A stretch of 64,000 nucleotides of DNA from an uncultured Lachnoclostridium sp. (GTDB lineage: Bacteria > Bacillota > Clostridia > Lachnospirales > Lachnospiraceae): contig CAOJBY010000021.1 in NCBI GenBank assembly GCA_948330435.1, forward strand, positions 1 to 64,000, in the 5' to 3' direction. The first letter of the stretch is position 1, and every line of letters starts with the position of its first letter. Under the pieces are notes generated by a model, which saw nothing but the letters and a program-made list of their open reading frames with translations, did not search any database and was not told where the DNA came from. Shown here piece by piece: positions 42,222 to 50,413 of the stretch. A program made the translations under genes and the position numbers.

Positions 42222-43580
42222 ATGAAACGAAAATCGCAAATCAGTGTGGTGATTCTCACACTGGCAGTTATACTCTTTTTTGGTATCATAGCCGGGGGAC
42301 GTATGATGTGTCTGATAGCCGGAGCATCTGAAATAACAGGCGATACATCTCTGGAACAGGCAAAGAACACTTACATATCCTATCCGGTCACTCATCCCGT
42401 GGCTTCTTATCCGGAAGAATACTATTCCGGAGATCCCGACCGTGTCAGACGGATGGCTTACCTTATCTATGATGTAGAACGGCAAACTTTTTTAAAGATC
42501 GTGGTATCTGAGCAAAACACCGGCGATTTTGACCGGCTTCTTCGATCTGCGAATATGTCGGAGGAGGTAAAAGAATCCTGGGGCGATCAGCTTGACTCCC
42601 AGTTCACTCCCGCCACCATAACCGGTTCTCTCTCTCTGATTGAAGATGCAGATGCCATGAATACGCTTTTTGATACCGTGATGGGTGCAGATTTCCAGGG
42701 GACTGAGGAAATCCGCATGGCGGCCGTGGCACAATCAAGCTGGTATGTGCTGGAGGACGGTTACATTCAGGGGCTTCCCACCTGGCATCTTATCATTTGC
42801 ATGGTTGTCGTGGGACTGAATCTGTTGTTCCTGCTGATTGCACTTATGGCCCTTATTCGGAAAGGTCCCGGTAAGAACTTTCTTCCGGAGGATTCCGGAA
42901 GCTCTACCGCCCTGTTTCTTAAGAGTCAGCTTTCCTGGCTGGAACCCTGGTGCAAAAAAGGAAGTGCCAGACGGATACGGACAGCTTTTCTGGTTGTAAT
43001 TGGAGTTCCTGTGGCCCTCACAGTTCTCGGTTTTTATGTGGGAGGTACCCCCTTAGAGATTATGACCTGCCATCTGGCTCTCGGCCTTGGACTGGGCGAA
43101 TTCTATAGCGTTCCCTTGCTTCTTGGTGTGGGCCTGGCCTTTGAACCCTATAAGATTCTTAAGAATTATGCCAGAGCCTTTGAAAAGCTTTATCCCATTC
43201 AGTCGGAACAAGAAACCATTTTCCAAAACCTGCTGGAAGCAGATGATTCCTGGTATGTTCGGGAACAGGGAAAGGAAGATTGCACCTGTGCAGTGCTGGG
43301 GGAACGCTACTGGACGGTCCTTGGAGGAACCGGCAGCGTTACCCTGGTAGACAGCAGCCGTATAGGAAAAATGTACTCCGAGACAGTATCCGGCCAGATA
43401 CGTACCGGAAAAGTACGCTACAATTACACCAGCTATGTAGTTTACATTCATTATCAGGGTGACGAAGAAAAGAGACATGCCAACGTACAGTTTGCCTTTC
43501 ACTCAGAGGGTGCTTCCGGCCACTTTCTCACACTGGCCCGAAAACGTCTGGGAGATCGGGCACAGGCCGTTATGCAATAG
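42222..43580 (+). CDS. Uncharacterised membrane protein, first of a paralogous pair
   Basis: The 452-residue protein has a signal-anchor helix (ISVVILTLAVILFFGIIAGG). An extracytoplasmic domain of about 160 residues follows (YISYPVTHPVASYPEEYY ... ATITGSLSLIEDADAMNTLF). It then has a helix at about residues 188-210, two further helices near residues 245-300, and a cytoplasmic C-terminal domain that looks like a small beta sandwich (WTVLGGTGSVTLVDSSRIGKMY). The next gene has the same order of parts. I do not recognise a characterised family. GAGGAGG precedes the ATG. Confidence 0.75.
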   Translation: MKRKSQISVVILTLAVILFFGIIAGGRMMCLIAGASEITGDTSLEQAKNTYISYPVTHPVASYPEEYYSGDPDRVRRMAYLIYDVERQTFLKIVVSEQNTGDFDRLLRSANMSEEVKESWGDQLDSQFTPATITGSLSLIEDADAMNTLFDTVMGADFQGTEEIRMAAVAQSSWYVLEDGYIQGLPTWHLIICMVVVGLNLLFLLIALMALIRKGPGKNFLPEDSGSSTALFLKSQLSWLEPWCKKGSARRIRTAFLVVIGVPVALTVLGFYVGGTPLEIMTCHLALGLGLGEFYSVPLLLGVGLAFEPYKILKNYARAFEKLYPIQSEQETIFQNLLEADDSWYVREQGKEDCTCAVLGERYWTVLGGTGSVTLVDSSRIGKMYSETVSGQIRTGKVRYNYTSYVVYIHYQGDEEKRHANVQFAFHSEGASGHFLTLARKRLGDRAQAVMQ

Positions 43581-43609
43581 TTTGTGGAACTTTAATCAGG
43601 AGGAACGAT

Positions 43610-44662
43610 ATGTTAAAGAAATTACGTATAGGACAAATTATGGATTCCCTTTGGCTGATTTTGCTTTTAGGCCTTTTGAGCTGTGTTATGCTTTGGAATG
43701 TAGGTTTTTCCAGCATAACTGCTCTTATGGGAACAAAACCCTTGACTGCCAACGATGATCTCTCAGATATGGTAGGAAAGTATGTATCCTGGGAGGTAAA
43801 ATATCCGGTTGATGAATATATGGAAACTACCAAGACCACAAAGGTCAACGGTGTATCCACAGGAACCAAGAAAGACCGTTCCTCATGGCTTGTATTAGAC
43901 GAAGATCGAAGCATCTGTCTCTCCATCGAGGTTCCCAACAAACGCTATGATGAGATGGTTGAGCAGTCAGATGAATTCTGGGACAATCTGGATAACGATA
44001 CGTATCTGCCCTCAACGGGTGTAACAGTCTCAGGAACTTTGGAGATCCTGGAGGGCGAGGATCTTGACTATTTTGAATCTGCCATGGACTACTATATAGG
44101 TTCCTATTCAGAGCCTATTGTATATCATATTAGCGATGGCAGAATCCACGGAGAAACTCTCACGAACATTTATGGTCTTACTGCGATTGGTGTCCTATTG
44201 CTTCTGTTAGCCCTTTTAGCTCTTGTGAAAACCTTGAAAGACTCTGCCAAAAAGCTGACAAAGGAATATTTAGCCGCCAATCCCTCTGTTACCATGGATG
44301 CTCTGGAAAAGGATTTCGCATCTGCCCAGCAAAAAGGCAAGGTCTTTATCGGGCGGAAATGGAGCTTTAGTGCCAAGCTGGATAAGCTGATTCTGGATAA
44401 CAGTCAGATTATCTGGGTACATACCGGATCCATGCGAAGCGGACGAAGTGTCAACTTTTATGTGTGGTGGGAGATGCTGGACGGCAGTACCCACCAGGTA
44501 TCTATGTCCTCTGAAAAGAAATGTACGGAGGTTATGGAAAGCTACGACCAGTTCTCCCATATTCTCACAGGGAACAGCTCCGAATATGCTTACCTGCTTC
44601 AAAGTGACCGGGAGACTCTTCTGGATATAAAATACCGAGGACAAATGACAAATATCTCATGA
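43610..44662 (+). CDS. Uncharacterised membrane protein, second of a paralogous pair
   Basis: The 350-residue protein has a signal-anchor helix (LILLLGLLSCVMLWNVGF). An extracytoplasmic domain follows with YVSWEVKYPVDEYMETT and VTVSGTLEILEGEDLDYFESAMDYYIG, then a helix LTAIGVLLLLLALLALV and a cytoplasmic C-terminal domain (LILDNSQIIWVHTGSMRSG) that resembles a PH-like sandwich. It corresponds part by part to the preceding gene but lacks its extra two helices, so the pair probably arose by duplication. The gap is 29 bases, with AGGAGG before the ATG. Function is unknown. Confidence 0.75.
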   Translation: MLKKLRIGQIMDSLWLILLLGLLSCVMLWNVGFSSITALMGTKPLTANDDLSDMVGKYVSWEVKYPVDEYMETTKTTKVNGVSTGTKKDRSSWLVLDEDRSICLSIEVPNKRYDEMVEQSDEFWDNLDNDTYLPSTGVTVSGTLEILEGEDLDYFESAMDYYIGSYSEPIVYHISDGRIHGETLTNIYGLTAIGVLLLLLALLALVKTLKDSAKKLTKEYLAANPSVTMDALEKDFASAQQKGKVFIGRKWSFSAKLDKLILDNSQIIWVHTGSMRSGRSVNFYVWWEMLDGSTHQVSMSSEKKCTEVMESYDQFSHILTGNSSEYAYLLQSDRETLLDIKYRGQMTNIS

Positions 44663-44702
44663 AATTAGGTGAATATTTGGCTTAAGTCACTTTATGATTT
44701 TA

Positions 44703-44747
44703 AAAGGGAGATGTGTATCCCTTAGATACATACCTCCCTTTACTTTT
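44703..44747 (+). terminator. Intrinsic terminator after the paralogous pair
   Basis: AAAGGGAG (44703-44710) pairs with CTCCCTTT (44734-44741), with an inner TGTATC/GATACA stem, followed by TTTACTTTT. Confidence 0.85.
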
Positions 44748-44825
44748 CATCAAGGATTTACTCTGTCATAAAAAGCTTCCTGGAATTTATCTTGACTATA
44801 TTCCGGGAACAGCTCCACATTTCGT

Positions 44826-45692
44826 TTATATTTCCCAGTATTTTTCCAGATATTCTTTCGCTGACTCAGAAGATAGGGAGAACTTTTCCATCAGTTTAAA
44901 AGAGACAGCTTCTCTTAGCATATTATTTTCCCGGCAGATTTCTATAAAAGCCTTGATTCCCTGTTCTACTCCTTCTTTTCTGCCCTCTTCTCTGCCTTCC
45001 TTTCGCCCCTCTTCTCTGCCTTCCTCCAACCCCTTCTTCAAATTATAATTCATCAGGTAGGAATGATCCCGAATGGCTTTCTCCCTGGCCTCATATTCCA
45101 GGCGTTTCAAGTCATCCGCACTGATTTCCGTTAGTCTTTCATATGCTCTTTCAATATAAGAGCTTCCTTCTGCCGCCATCTCAAACTCCTCCTTCTTTTC
45201 CGCCCTGAAAAAGTTGGCCCACTTCAGCAGCTCTGTCTGTGGATATTCTCGTTTTGCAAGCTTTGGAAGCTCCAGGATATGGATCTCCAGCTTATCCGTA
45301 TACATTCTGCGTCTGGTATCCTCCCAGAGATAAAAACGAGAATAATATTCCTCATCTTCCTCAAAAAGAAGAAAGTCCAAAATCCCTACATGAATGCATT
45401 TGGGAAGCACATCATAGCTCTGTCCCTTTTGAATCGCCCCTGCATACATCTTAGCCAGATAAAATGCGGAACGCTCAGGCCACAATGGAAACGATGCAAG
45501 CTGAATTTCCAGATCCAACTGGCCTATTTCCTCCTGATTTTTTTGCTCTAATGTACTTTCCTTCCCTTTTGCTTGGCTTCTGACGAATACCCTGACATCC
45601 AGAATCCCCTGTTTATCCTCCTCATCCTCCATCAATTCCTTAAAACAGAAATCCACCTTTGGTTTCATTAAAAATGCATGTTCATTACTCAA
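44826..45692 (-). pseudogene. Rpn-family (PD-(D/E)XK) nuclease/transposase-like gene with internal deletion
   Basis: The 288-residue product keeps the family opening (MKPKVDFCFKELMED) and the conserved GILDVRV, LDLEIQLASFPLWPERSAFYLAKMY and KCIHVGILDF motifs. Between FKELMED and EDKQGILDV, family members normally have about 35-40 more residues, which are absent. The C-terminal half is intact, including a repeated EGREEGRKEG helix and a terminal helical domain. The open frame means a shortened protein may still be made. A TTG at 45692 is the likely start (AAGGAG 9 bases upstream), with ATG at 45668 as an alternative. Full-length members are about 330 residues. Confidence 0.65.
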
Positions 45693-45925
45693 TACTGTGT
45701 TCTCCTTTCCTGTAAAATATTTCCAAAAGAAAGATAAGAACACCGGTAAATTTGCTTTTATTATAAAGGATTTCCCTATCTGATACAATATCTTTCTTTC
45801 AAATCTCGTTTTCATCTCATGGATTTTTCCGACAGAAATGTCCGAACAATGCTTAGATTCTTTTGATGGAATCAGTATACACGAAATGCGTGTAAAAGAC
45901 AACTCAATTTTTATAAATATTTGAT

Positions 45926-45965
45926 AAAAAACGTGTAAGCTTTTCCGCCATTTGCTTACACGCTT
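45926..45965 (-). terminator. Terminator of the DUF815 operon
   Basis: CGTGTAAGC and GCTTACACG (45932-45940 and 45954-45962) form a 9-bp stem. On the minus strand it is followed by a T6 run. It lies just after the stop codon of the 144-residue gene. Confidence 0.85.
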
Positions 45966-45969
45966 TATT

Positions 45970-46404
45970 CTACATATCTATCTTATTTTGTAGCAGCCTT
46001 TTCCAATATCCATCCGGCAGCCAGGTCTTGATTCCGTTCTGCGGAAGCCGTATTTTTCCATTAACCAAATCCGCCTGAATTTTTCTATGTACCAATCCCA
46101 TATCACTAACCTCGATTTGATCTGGATAAAAACCCGTTCTGCTTATATTCTCCCAATGATCTATTTTTTTCATAAAGTATTCTTCGAGACTTTTTACCAG
46201 AGCTTCATAATCCGCATACTTTATAAAATACGTAATACCACCCTCATCACAGCCGTATGTTTCAAATTCCACTCGTATAACACCGTCCGGCATAACCGTT
46301 ACCGTCCTTACATATCCCGGATATTCCTGCGGAATGCTTCGATCAACAATCACAGACCTGCTCCTGCTCATTTCTATATAACGCAGCAAATCACCAACTT
46401 CCAA
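45970..46404 (-). CDS. Uncharacterised protein coupled to the DUF815 ATPase
   Basis: The 144-residue soluble protein has mixed alpha/beta features (TVTVMPDGVIRVEFETYGCDEGGITYFIKYADYEALVKSLEEYF) and reads like a small immunity- or DUF-type domain; I do not recognise a family. The start is TTG at 46404, immediately after the ATPase stop codon, with GGGGGG 6 bases upstream, so translation is probably coupled. A later ATG at 46371 is possible. It ends just before a good terminator, which closes the two-gene operon. Confidence 0.7.
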   Translation of the reverse strand: MEVGDLLRYIEMSRSRSVIVDRSIPQEYPGYVRTVTVMPDGVIRVEFETYGCDEGGITYFIKYADYEALVKSLEEYFMKKIDHWENISRTGFYPDQIEVSDMGLVHRKIQADLVNGKIRLPQNGIKTWLPDGYWKRLLQNKIDM

Positions 46405-47709
46405 TTATTTCCCCCCTGCCAAATAATTAATAAACTGCTGAGCCGTCCGGCCGGAGATGCCGCCATGGCTCAGCTCCCACTGATTAGCTTTGGCACAGAG
46501 TTCCTGCTCTGACAAAGTAATCTCCGGATACCGCTTCGCCAGTTCGGTGACGATCTGGAAATATTCTTTCTGTGATGGCTTGGAATAATTGATTGTTACA
46601 CCAAAACGTGCCACCAGAGACAGCTTCTCCTGCATGGTATCCGATCGATGCATACCATTATCCATCTCCATATCATCCCGATCCCCCCAGGTCTCCCGTA
46701 TAATGTGCCTTCGATTAGAGGTGGCATAGATCAGCACATTGTCCGGCTTCGTTTCCATACCTCCCTCAATCACCGCTTTCAAAAACTTATACTCAATCTC
46801 AAATTCCTCAAAAGACAGATCGTCCATATAAATAATAAACCGATAATTCCGATTCTTAATCTGAGCAATAATTGCCGAAAGATCCTGGAACTGATGCTTG
46901 TAAATCTCAATCATCCGAAGTCCCTGGTCGTAATACTCATTTAAAATCGCCTTAATACTGGTAGATTTTCCCGTCCCGCTGTCTCCAAAGAGAAGTACAT
47001 TATTGGAGGGCAGACCCTTCACAAATGCCTCCGTATTGTCAATCAGCTTCTGCTTCTGAAGCTCATAACCTACCAAATCCTTTAAAAATACCTGCTCCGT
47101 ATTGTTAATAGGCAGAAAATCCACCCTGTCTGGAAGACTTTTGATCCGAAATGCCTTGTTAAGTCCGAACATTCCCACTCCATAAGCCTTATAAAAATCC
47201 GTCACAATCCGGAAAATCTCTTCCTCATCTTTTGCCTGTTCAATTCGAACACTAACCGCCTGTACCTTTTCGCTTACATTCTTATTGTACATGCGTTCCT
47301 TTTTTCCGATGGCCTTGTAATTGCACACAGTAGAAAAGCAGTCGATTCCCAACTCTTTCTCTATGGGGCCGAAGTCAAAATCAAACAGATTCTTAAAGAT
47401 CCGAAAATCCCCCTTTGCAAAATGATTCACACTCCCGTCATTGGCCCCTACCTTCTCACTCGTCATACTAAAAGAATTCTCATTGGTCAGCAAAATAAAC
47501 GTCAGATAATTGTGCCAGAGATTTTTATCAAATCCATACATAGTAGACAGATCTAAAAGTGCCTTAATCTGCTCATAAATACGGGTCGTAAGCTCTGCTC
47601 CCGTGCACTCTTTCTTATCCCAATCCTCAAAAATACCCGACAGCTTCCGCAGGATACTGTTCTCTCCTAAGTCTCTGTATAATACCAGCTTTGCTATTTC
47701 CCGATACAT
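46405..47709 (-). CDS. DUF815-type AAA+ ATPase
   Basis: The 434-residue protein has a Walker A FGDSGTGKSTSIK at about residue 250. Walker B is IIYMDDLSF, a sensor-1 stretch is VLIYATSNRRHIIRETWGDR, and sensor-2 lies in the C-terminus. This is the DUF815 layout, an AAA+ ATPase frequent in Firmicutes, with no proven role. The N-terminal 240 residues are specific to the subfamily and mostly helical. The start at 47709 is fixed by GAGGAG 8 bases upstream. Confidence 0.85.
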   Translation of the reverse strand: MYREIAKLVLYRDLGENSILRKLSGIFEDWDKKECTGAELTTRIYEQIKALLDLSTMYGFDKNLWHNYLTFILLTNENSFSMTSEKVGANDGSVNHFAKGDFRIFKNLFDFDFGPIEKELGIDCFSTVCNYKAIGKKERMYNKNVSEKVQAVSVRIEQAKDEEEIFRIVTDFYKAYGVGMFGLNKAFRIKSLPDRVDFLPINNTEQVFLKDLVGYELQKQKLIDNTEAFVKGLPSNNVLLFGDSGTGKSTSIKAILNEYYDQGLRMIEIYKHQFQDLSAIIAQIKNRNYRFIIYMDDLSFEEFEIEYKFLKAVIEGGMETKPDNVLIYATSNRRHIIRETWGDRDDMEMDNGMHRSDTMQEKLSLVARFGVTINYSKPSQKEYFQIVTELAKRYPEITLSEQELCAKANQWELSHGGISGRTAQQFINYLAGGK

Positions 47710-47795
47710 CAATGGCACTCCTCTTTCTTTCCACTTTTCTTTTATCATACCACGATGAAAAAATCGGGGCAAGCGATCATAATCATATAAATAAA

Positions 47796-47833
47796 GGTGC
47801 AAAGCCTAAATTGTTCAATAAAGACTTTGCACC
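47796..47833. terminator. Inverted repeat upstream of the DUF815 operon
   Basis: GGTGCAAAG (47796-47804) pairs with CTTTGCACC (47825-47833) and is followed on the plus strand by TGCATTTTC. On the minus strand it lies downstream of the 56-residue gene, whose terminator it may be. Confidence 0.6.
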
Positions 47834-47867
47834 TGCATTTTCAAATATTCTTTCGTTATGGCTATAA

Positions 47868-48038
47868 CTATAATGTTATGTCTTCTACATTTATACCCAT
47901 AGAAGATAATTTTGCAACAGTTACTTTAATCAAATAATCGAGAACCTGATTTTTATGGTCACCATTAGCCTGCTTTATCTGTTGCAAATTTGAATAAGTA
48001 TCAATCAAGTTATTTATCATTTCTTTTTCACCGGGCAT
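47868..48038 (-). CDS. Small uncharacterised protein, 56 residues
   Basis: A clean small gene with GAGGTG 6 bases before ATG (48038) and a near-consensus promoter upstream (48085-48113). The product starts MPGEKEMINNLIDTYSNL, is mostly helical (QVLDYLIKVTVAKLSSMGINVEDITL) and has no membrane segment. It is followed by a hairpin at 47796-47833. I do not recognise a family. The good ribosome site, promoter and terminator argue that it is real. Confidence 0.75.
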   Translation of the reverse strand: MPGEKEMINNLIDTYSNLQQIKQANGDHKNQVLDYLIKVTVAKLSSMGINVEDITL

Positions 48039-48084
48039 ATAATCACCTCTTTCTGAGTACCACCATTAACATGTATCTGCTATT

Positions 48085-48113
48085 ATTATAACAATCAACT
48101 TTCAAAGTGTAAA
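48085..48113 (-). promoter_or_regulatory. Promoter of the 56-residue gene
   Basis: TTTACA and TATAAT with a 17-base spacer on the minus strand, about 45 bases before the start codon. Confidence 0.8.
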
Positions 48114-48153
48114 GCCGGTAATCTTAAGAAATTCTGAATATTCCGTTTCCCCC

Positions 48154-48182
48154 TTGACATTTTCCTCTATAAGCACTATTGT
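48154..48182 (+). promoter_or_regulatory. Promoter of the GntR-ABC operon
   Basis: TTGACA (48154-48159) and TATTGT (48177-48182) are 17 bases apart. Transcription would start near 48190, giving a leader of about 240 bases. Confidence 0.7.
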
Positions 48183-48227
48183 ATTATTAAAGTAATACAG
48201 TGATACAAACAATTTTGTCTGTATTAC
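48181..48227. promoter_or_regulatory. Inverted repeats overlapping the GntR operon start site
   Basis: GTATTA...TAATAC (48181-48198) lies across the -10 box and start. GTAATACAG (48192-48200) is repeated inverted as CTGTATTAC (48219-48227). These are likely operators for self-control by the YtrA-type GntR protein. Confidence 0.6.
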
Positions 48228-48243
48228 AATTATGCACTGTGCC

Positions 48244-48301
48244 CTCCTAACCGGAGGGGGCGGGGGAGCGGTAAAATCTTTGATCCATTTTACCCCCCCC
48301 C
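48244..48301 (+). promoter_or_regulatory. Leader hairpins with C9 tract upstream of GntR
   Basis: CCTCC/GGAGG forms one small hairpin. GGTAAAAT (48270-48277) pairs with ATTTTACC (48287-48294), and neighbouring G and C runs extend the stem. A run of nine C ends the element (48293-48301). There is no T run, so this does not look like an ordinary terminator. Confidence 0.5.
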
Positions 48302-48320
48302 TAGAAAAAAATGGTAGAAA

Positions 48321-48422
48321 TACCCTACGGGTATACCTAAATGCACAACAAGCATGTGCAAACTAAGGAAACACCCTACGGGTATACCTAAATGCACAAC
48401 AAGCATGTGCAAACTAAGGAAA
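48321..48422 (+). repeat. Two 51-bp tandem repeats before the GntR ribosome site
   Basis: Units 48321-48371 and 48372-48422 differ at only a base or two. Each has ACCCTACGGGT, a TGCACA...TGTGCA hairpin and ends AAGGAAA, abutting the GGAG ribosome site of the GntR gene. The unit matches the pair at 13738-13839 in length, order and most bases, although the downstream genes are unrelated. Confidence 0.92.
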
Positions 48423-48433
48423 GGAGTGACTAT

Positions 48434-48802
48434 ATGGCCTGGATTCTTGATGATTCCCGTCCCATCTATCTACAGATTGTGGACGTCATCAAAACCAACA
48501 TCATCGCTGGCGCATACCAGCCAGGCGACAAGCTTCCTTCTGTAAGGGATTTGGCCATGGAAGCGTCTGTAAATCCTAACACTATGCAGAAGGCACTGAC
48601 AGAACTGGAGCGCAGCGGTCTTGTCTACACGCAGCGAACAAGCGGCAGATTTATTACGGAGGATACGGCAAAAATGACAGAAATCAAAGAACAGCTAGCA
48701 AGGGAACAGATTCAGCTTTTCCTCAAAAACATGGAGCAACTGGGATTTAAAAAGGAAGATATCAAACGTCTTTTGGAGCAGGAGTTAAAGGGGGGACAGT
48801 AA
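48434..48802 (+). CDS. GntR-family regulator, YtrA type
   Basis: The 122-residue protein is a GntR winged helix (IYLQIVDVIKTNIIAGAYQPGDKLPSVRDLAMEASVNPNTMQKAL ... GLVYTQRTSGRFI) with a short C-terminal dimer region, as in YtrA. YtrA-type repressors control the ABC transporter encoded with them. GGAG stands 8 bases before the ATG. The stop overlaps the ABC ATPase start by one base. Confidence 0.93.
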   Translation: MAWILDDSRPIYLQIVDVIKTNIIAGAYQPGDKLPSVRDLAMEASVNPNTMQKALTELERSGLVYTQRTSGRFITEDTAKMTEIKEQLAREQIQLFLKNMEQLGFKKEDIKRLLEQELKGGQ

Positions 48803-49500
48803 TGGAACAATTACTAAGCTGCCAGAACCTGACCAAACGGTATGGCTACAAAACGGCTCTGGACGGTATTAACTTAACCATTGAGCGGGGACGCATCATT
48901 GGGCTTCTCGGTCCCAATGGCAGTGGAAAAACCACATTAATTAAGCTTATCAACGGGCTTCTGTCTCCTACAGAGGGCATGCTTCTTATCAATGGTGCCG
49001 TTCCCGGCCCGGAGACAAAAAAGGTAGTGTCCTATCTGCCGGAGCGAACTTATTTTAACAGTTGGATGAAAGTTACGGATATTCTGGACTTTTTCTGTGA
49101 TTTTTATATGGACTTTGATCGGAACCGGGCTATGGAAATGCTTCATCGCCTGAATATTGATGAGAAGGATCGGCTAAGCTCCATGTCCAAGGGTACTAAG
49201 GAAAAGGTGCAGCTCATTATGGTTATGAGCCGGGATGCGGATCTCTATTGTCTGGATGAGCCCATTGGAGGTGTGGATCCGGCAGCCAGAGATTACATTC
49301 TGCAGACCATTATCACCAATTATAACGAACGGGCGTCGGTGCTCATCTCCACGCATCTCATTTCCGATATTGAAAATGTGCTGGATGATGTAATCTTTAT
49401 TCAGAACGGACACATCCGCCTGACCGCATCTGTGGATGAGATTAGGGAACAGGAGGGCAAGTCCGTAGACGCACTCTTCCGGGAGGTGTTCAGATGTTAG
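48802..49500 (+). CDS. ABC transporter ATP-binding protein
   Basis: The 232-residue ATPase has Walker A GPNGSGKTT, a variant signature motif (MSKGTKEKVQLIM), Walker B DLYCLDEPIGG and the switch His in STHLISD. It is similar to YtrB-type ATPases associated with YtrA regulators. It overlaps the gene before by one base and the gene after by 7 bases. It presumably powers the membrane partner encoded next. Confidence 0.93.
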   Translation: MEQLLSCQNLTKRYGYKTALDGINLTIERGRIIGLLGPNGSGKTTLIKLINGLLSPTEGMLLINGAVPGPETKKVVSYLPERTYFNSWMKVTDILDFFCDFYMDFDRNRAMEMLHRLNIDEKDRLSSMSKGTKEKVQLIMVMSRDADLYCLDEPIGGVDPAARDYILQTIITNYNERASVLISTHLISDIENVLDDVIFIQNGHIRLTASVDEIREQEGKSVDALFREVFRC

Positions 49501-50360
49501 GAAAATTAATCAAACATGAATTTAAAGCTGTAAACCGGCTGATGCTTCCCCTGCATTTGGGATTGATTGTAATTACCATTGTAGGCCGCTTTTATGTACA
49601 GTTTGTAATGAACCGGGAACATCATATCCATAGCTATTCCCTGCGCATGTGGGAAAGTCTCATGGATATGATGCTCATCTCGGTTTATGTAATTGCCTTG
49701 ATAGCCATCTTTATTATCACCTGGCTGTATCTGGATATTTTGAGATTTCGAAAGAACCTCTTTACGGACGAGGGCTATCTGATGCATACTCTTCCCGCCT
49801 CTGCCGCAGAGCACATTATAGCCAAACTCACGGTTGCCACCGTATGGCAGATTGCAGATGCATTTCTCATCTCCCTTTCCGTATTCACTATGGTGGTAAA
49901 CAAGAGTATTCTCGAAGATTTTGGATGGTTTTGGCAGGAACTATGGGGATCTTTCCCCGATATATTCGGTGTACCGGTAGGCATCGGCATTCCTGTCTTT
50001 CTGATTACGGCATTCGTTGACACCCTTGCGGGCACATTGATTATCTATATGTGCATCGCCATCGGACACAGCTTTAACACCCATAAGATTATCTCTTCCA
50101 TTGGGATCTATATGGGCTACAAAGTGATTACGAATCTGCTCAGTTCCATCGTTGTTGCCCTTTCAGGTACTGGTCTCTATGGAGATATGAGTGTAAGCAG
50201 CTTTTTCTTTGGTGTTGGAAATTACTATAATTCCAGTCTGAATGGGGCTACCTACTTCTGGGTGAACATGGGATTTAGTCTAATCTTATCGATTGTACTG
50301 TGCGTAGCCGCCTTTATACTGACAAATCATTTCATGAGCAAGCGGCTGAATCTGGAATAA
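49494..50360 (+). CDS. ABC transporter membrane subunit
   Basis: The 288-residue membrane protein has about six helices and no binding-protein-type EAA loop, so it is an ABC-2-like exporter or regulator subunit. Helices include LPLHLGLIVITIVGRFYVQFV and VYVIALIAIFIITWLYLDIL. The substrate is unknown; related operons respond to cell-wall antibiotics. It ends before a strong two-way terminator. Confidence 0.85.
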   Translation: MLGKLIKHEFKAVNRLMLPLHLGLIVITIVGRFYVQFVMNREHHIHSYSLRMWESLMDMMLISVYVIALIAIFIITWLYLDILRFRKNLFTDEGYLMHTLPASAAEHIIAKLTVATVWQIADAFLISLSVFTMVVNKSILEDFGWFWQELWGSFPDIFGVPVGIGIPVFLITAFVDTLAGTLIIYMCIAIGHSFNTHKIISSIGIYMGYKVITNLLSSIVVALSGTGLYGDMSVSSFFFGVGNYYNSSLNGATYFWVNMGFSLILSIVLCVAAFILTNHFMSKRLNLE

Positions 50361-50377
50361 GTCAACTATACAATCAC

Positions 50378-50413
50378 AAAAAGAGGTTGTCCAAAATGAG
50401 ACAACCTCTTTTT
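50378..50413. terminator. Bidirectional terminator after the GntR-ABC operon
   Basis: A 14-bp stem, AAAAAGAGGTTGTC with GACAACCTCTTTTT, has an 8-base loop. It serves the plus-strand operon and, in reverse, the 188-residue minus-strand gene whose stop codon it overlaps. Confidence 0.95.

Noticed and set aside
45000..45050. DNA-level tandem repeat in the Rpn-type gene
   Set aside because: The repeats encode the EGREEGRKEG helix common to this protein family, so they are protein-level periodicity.
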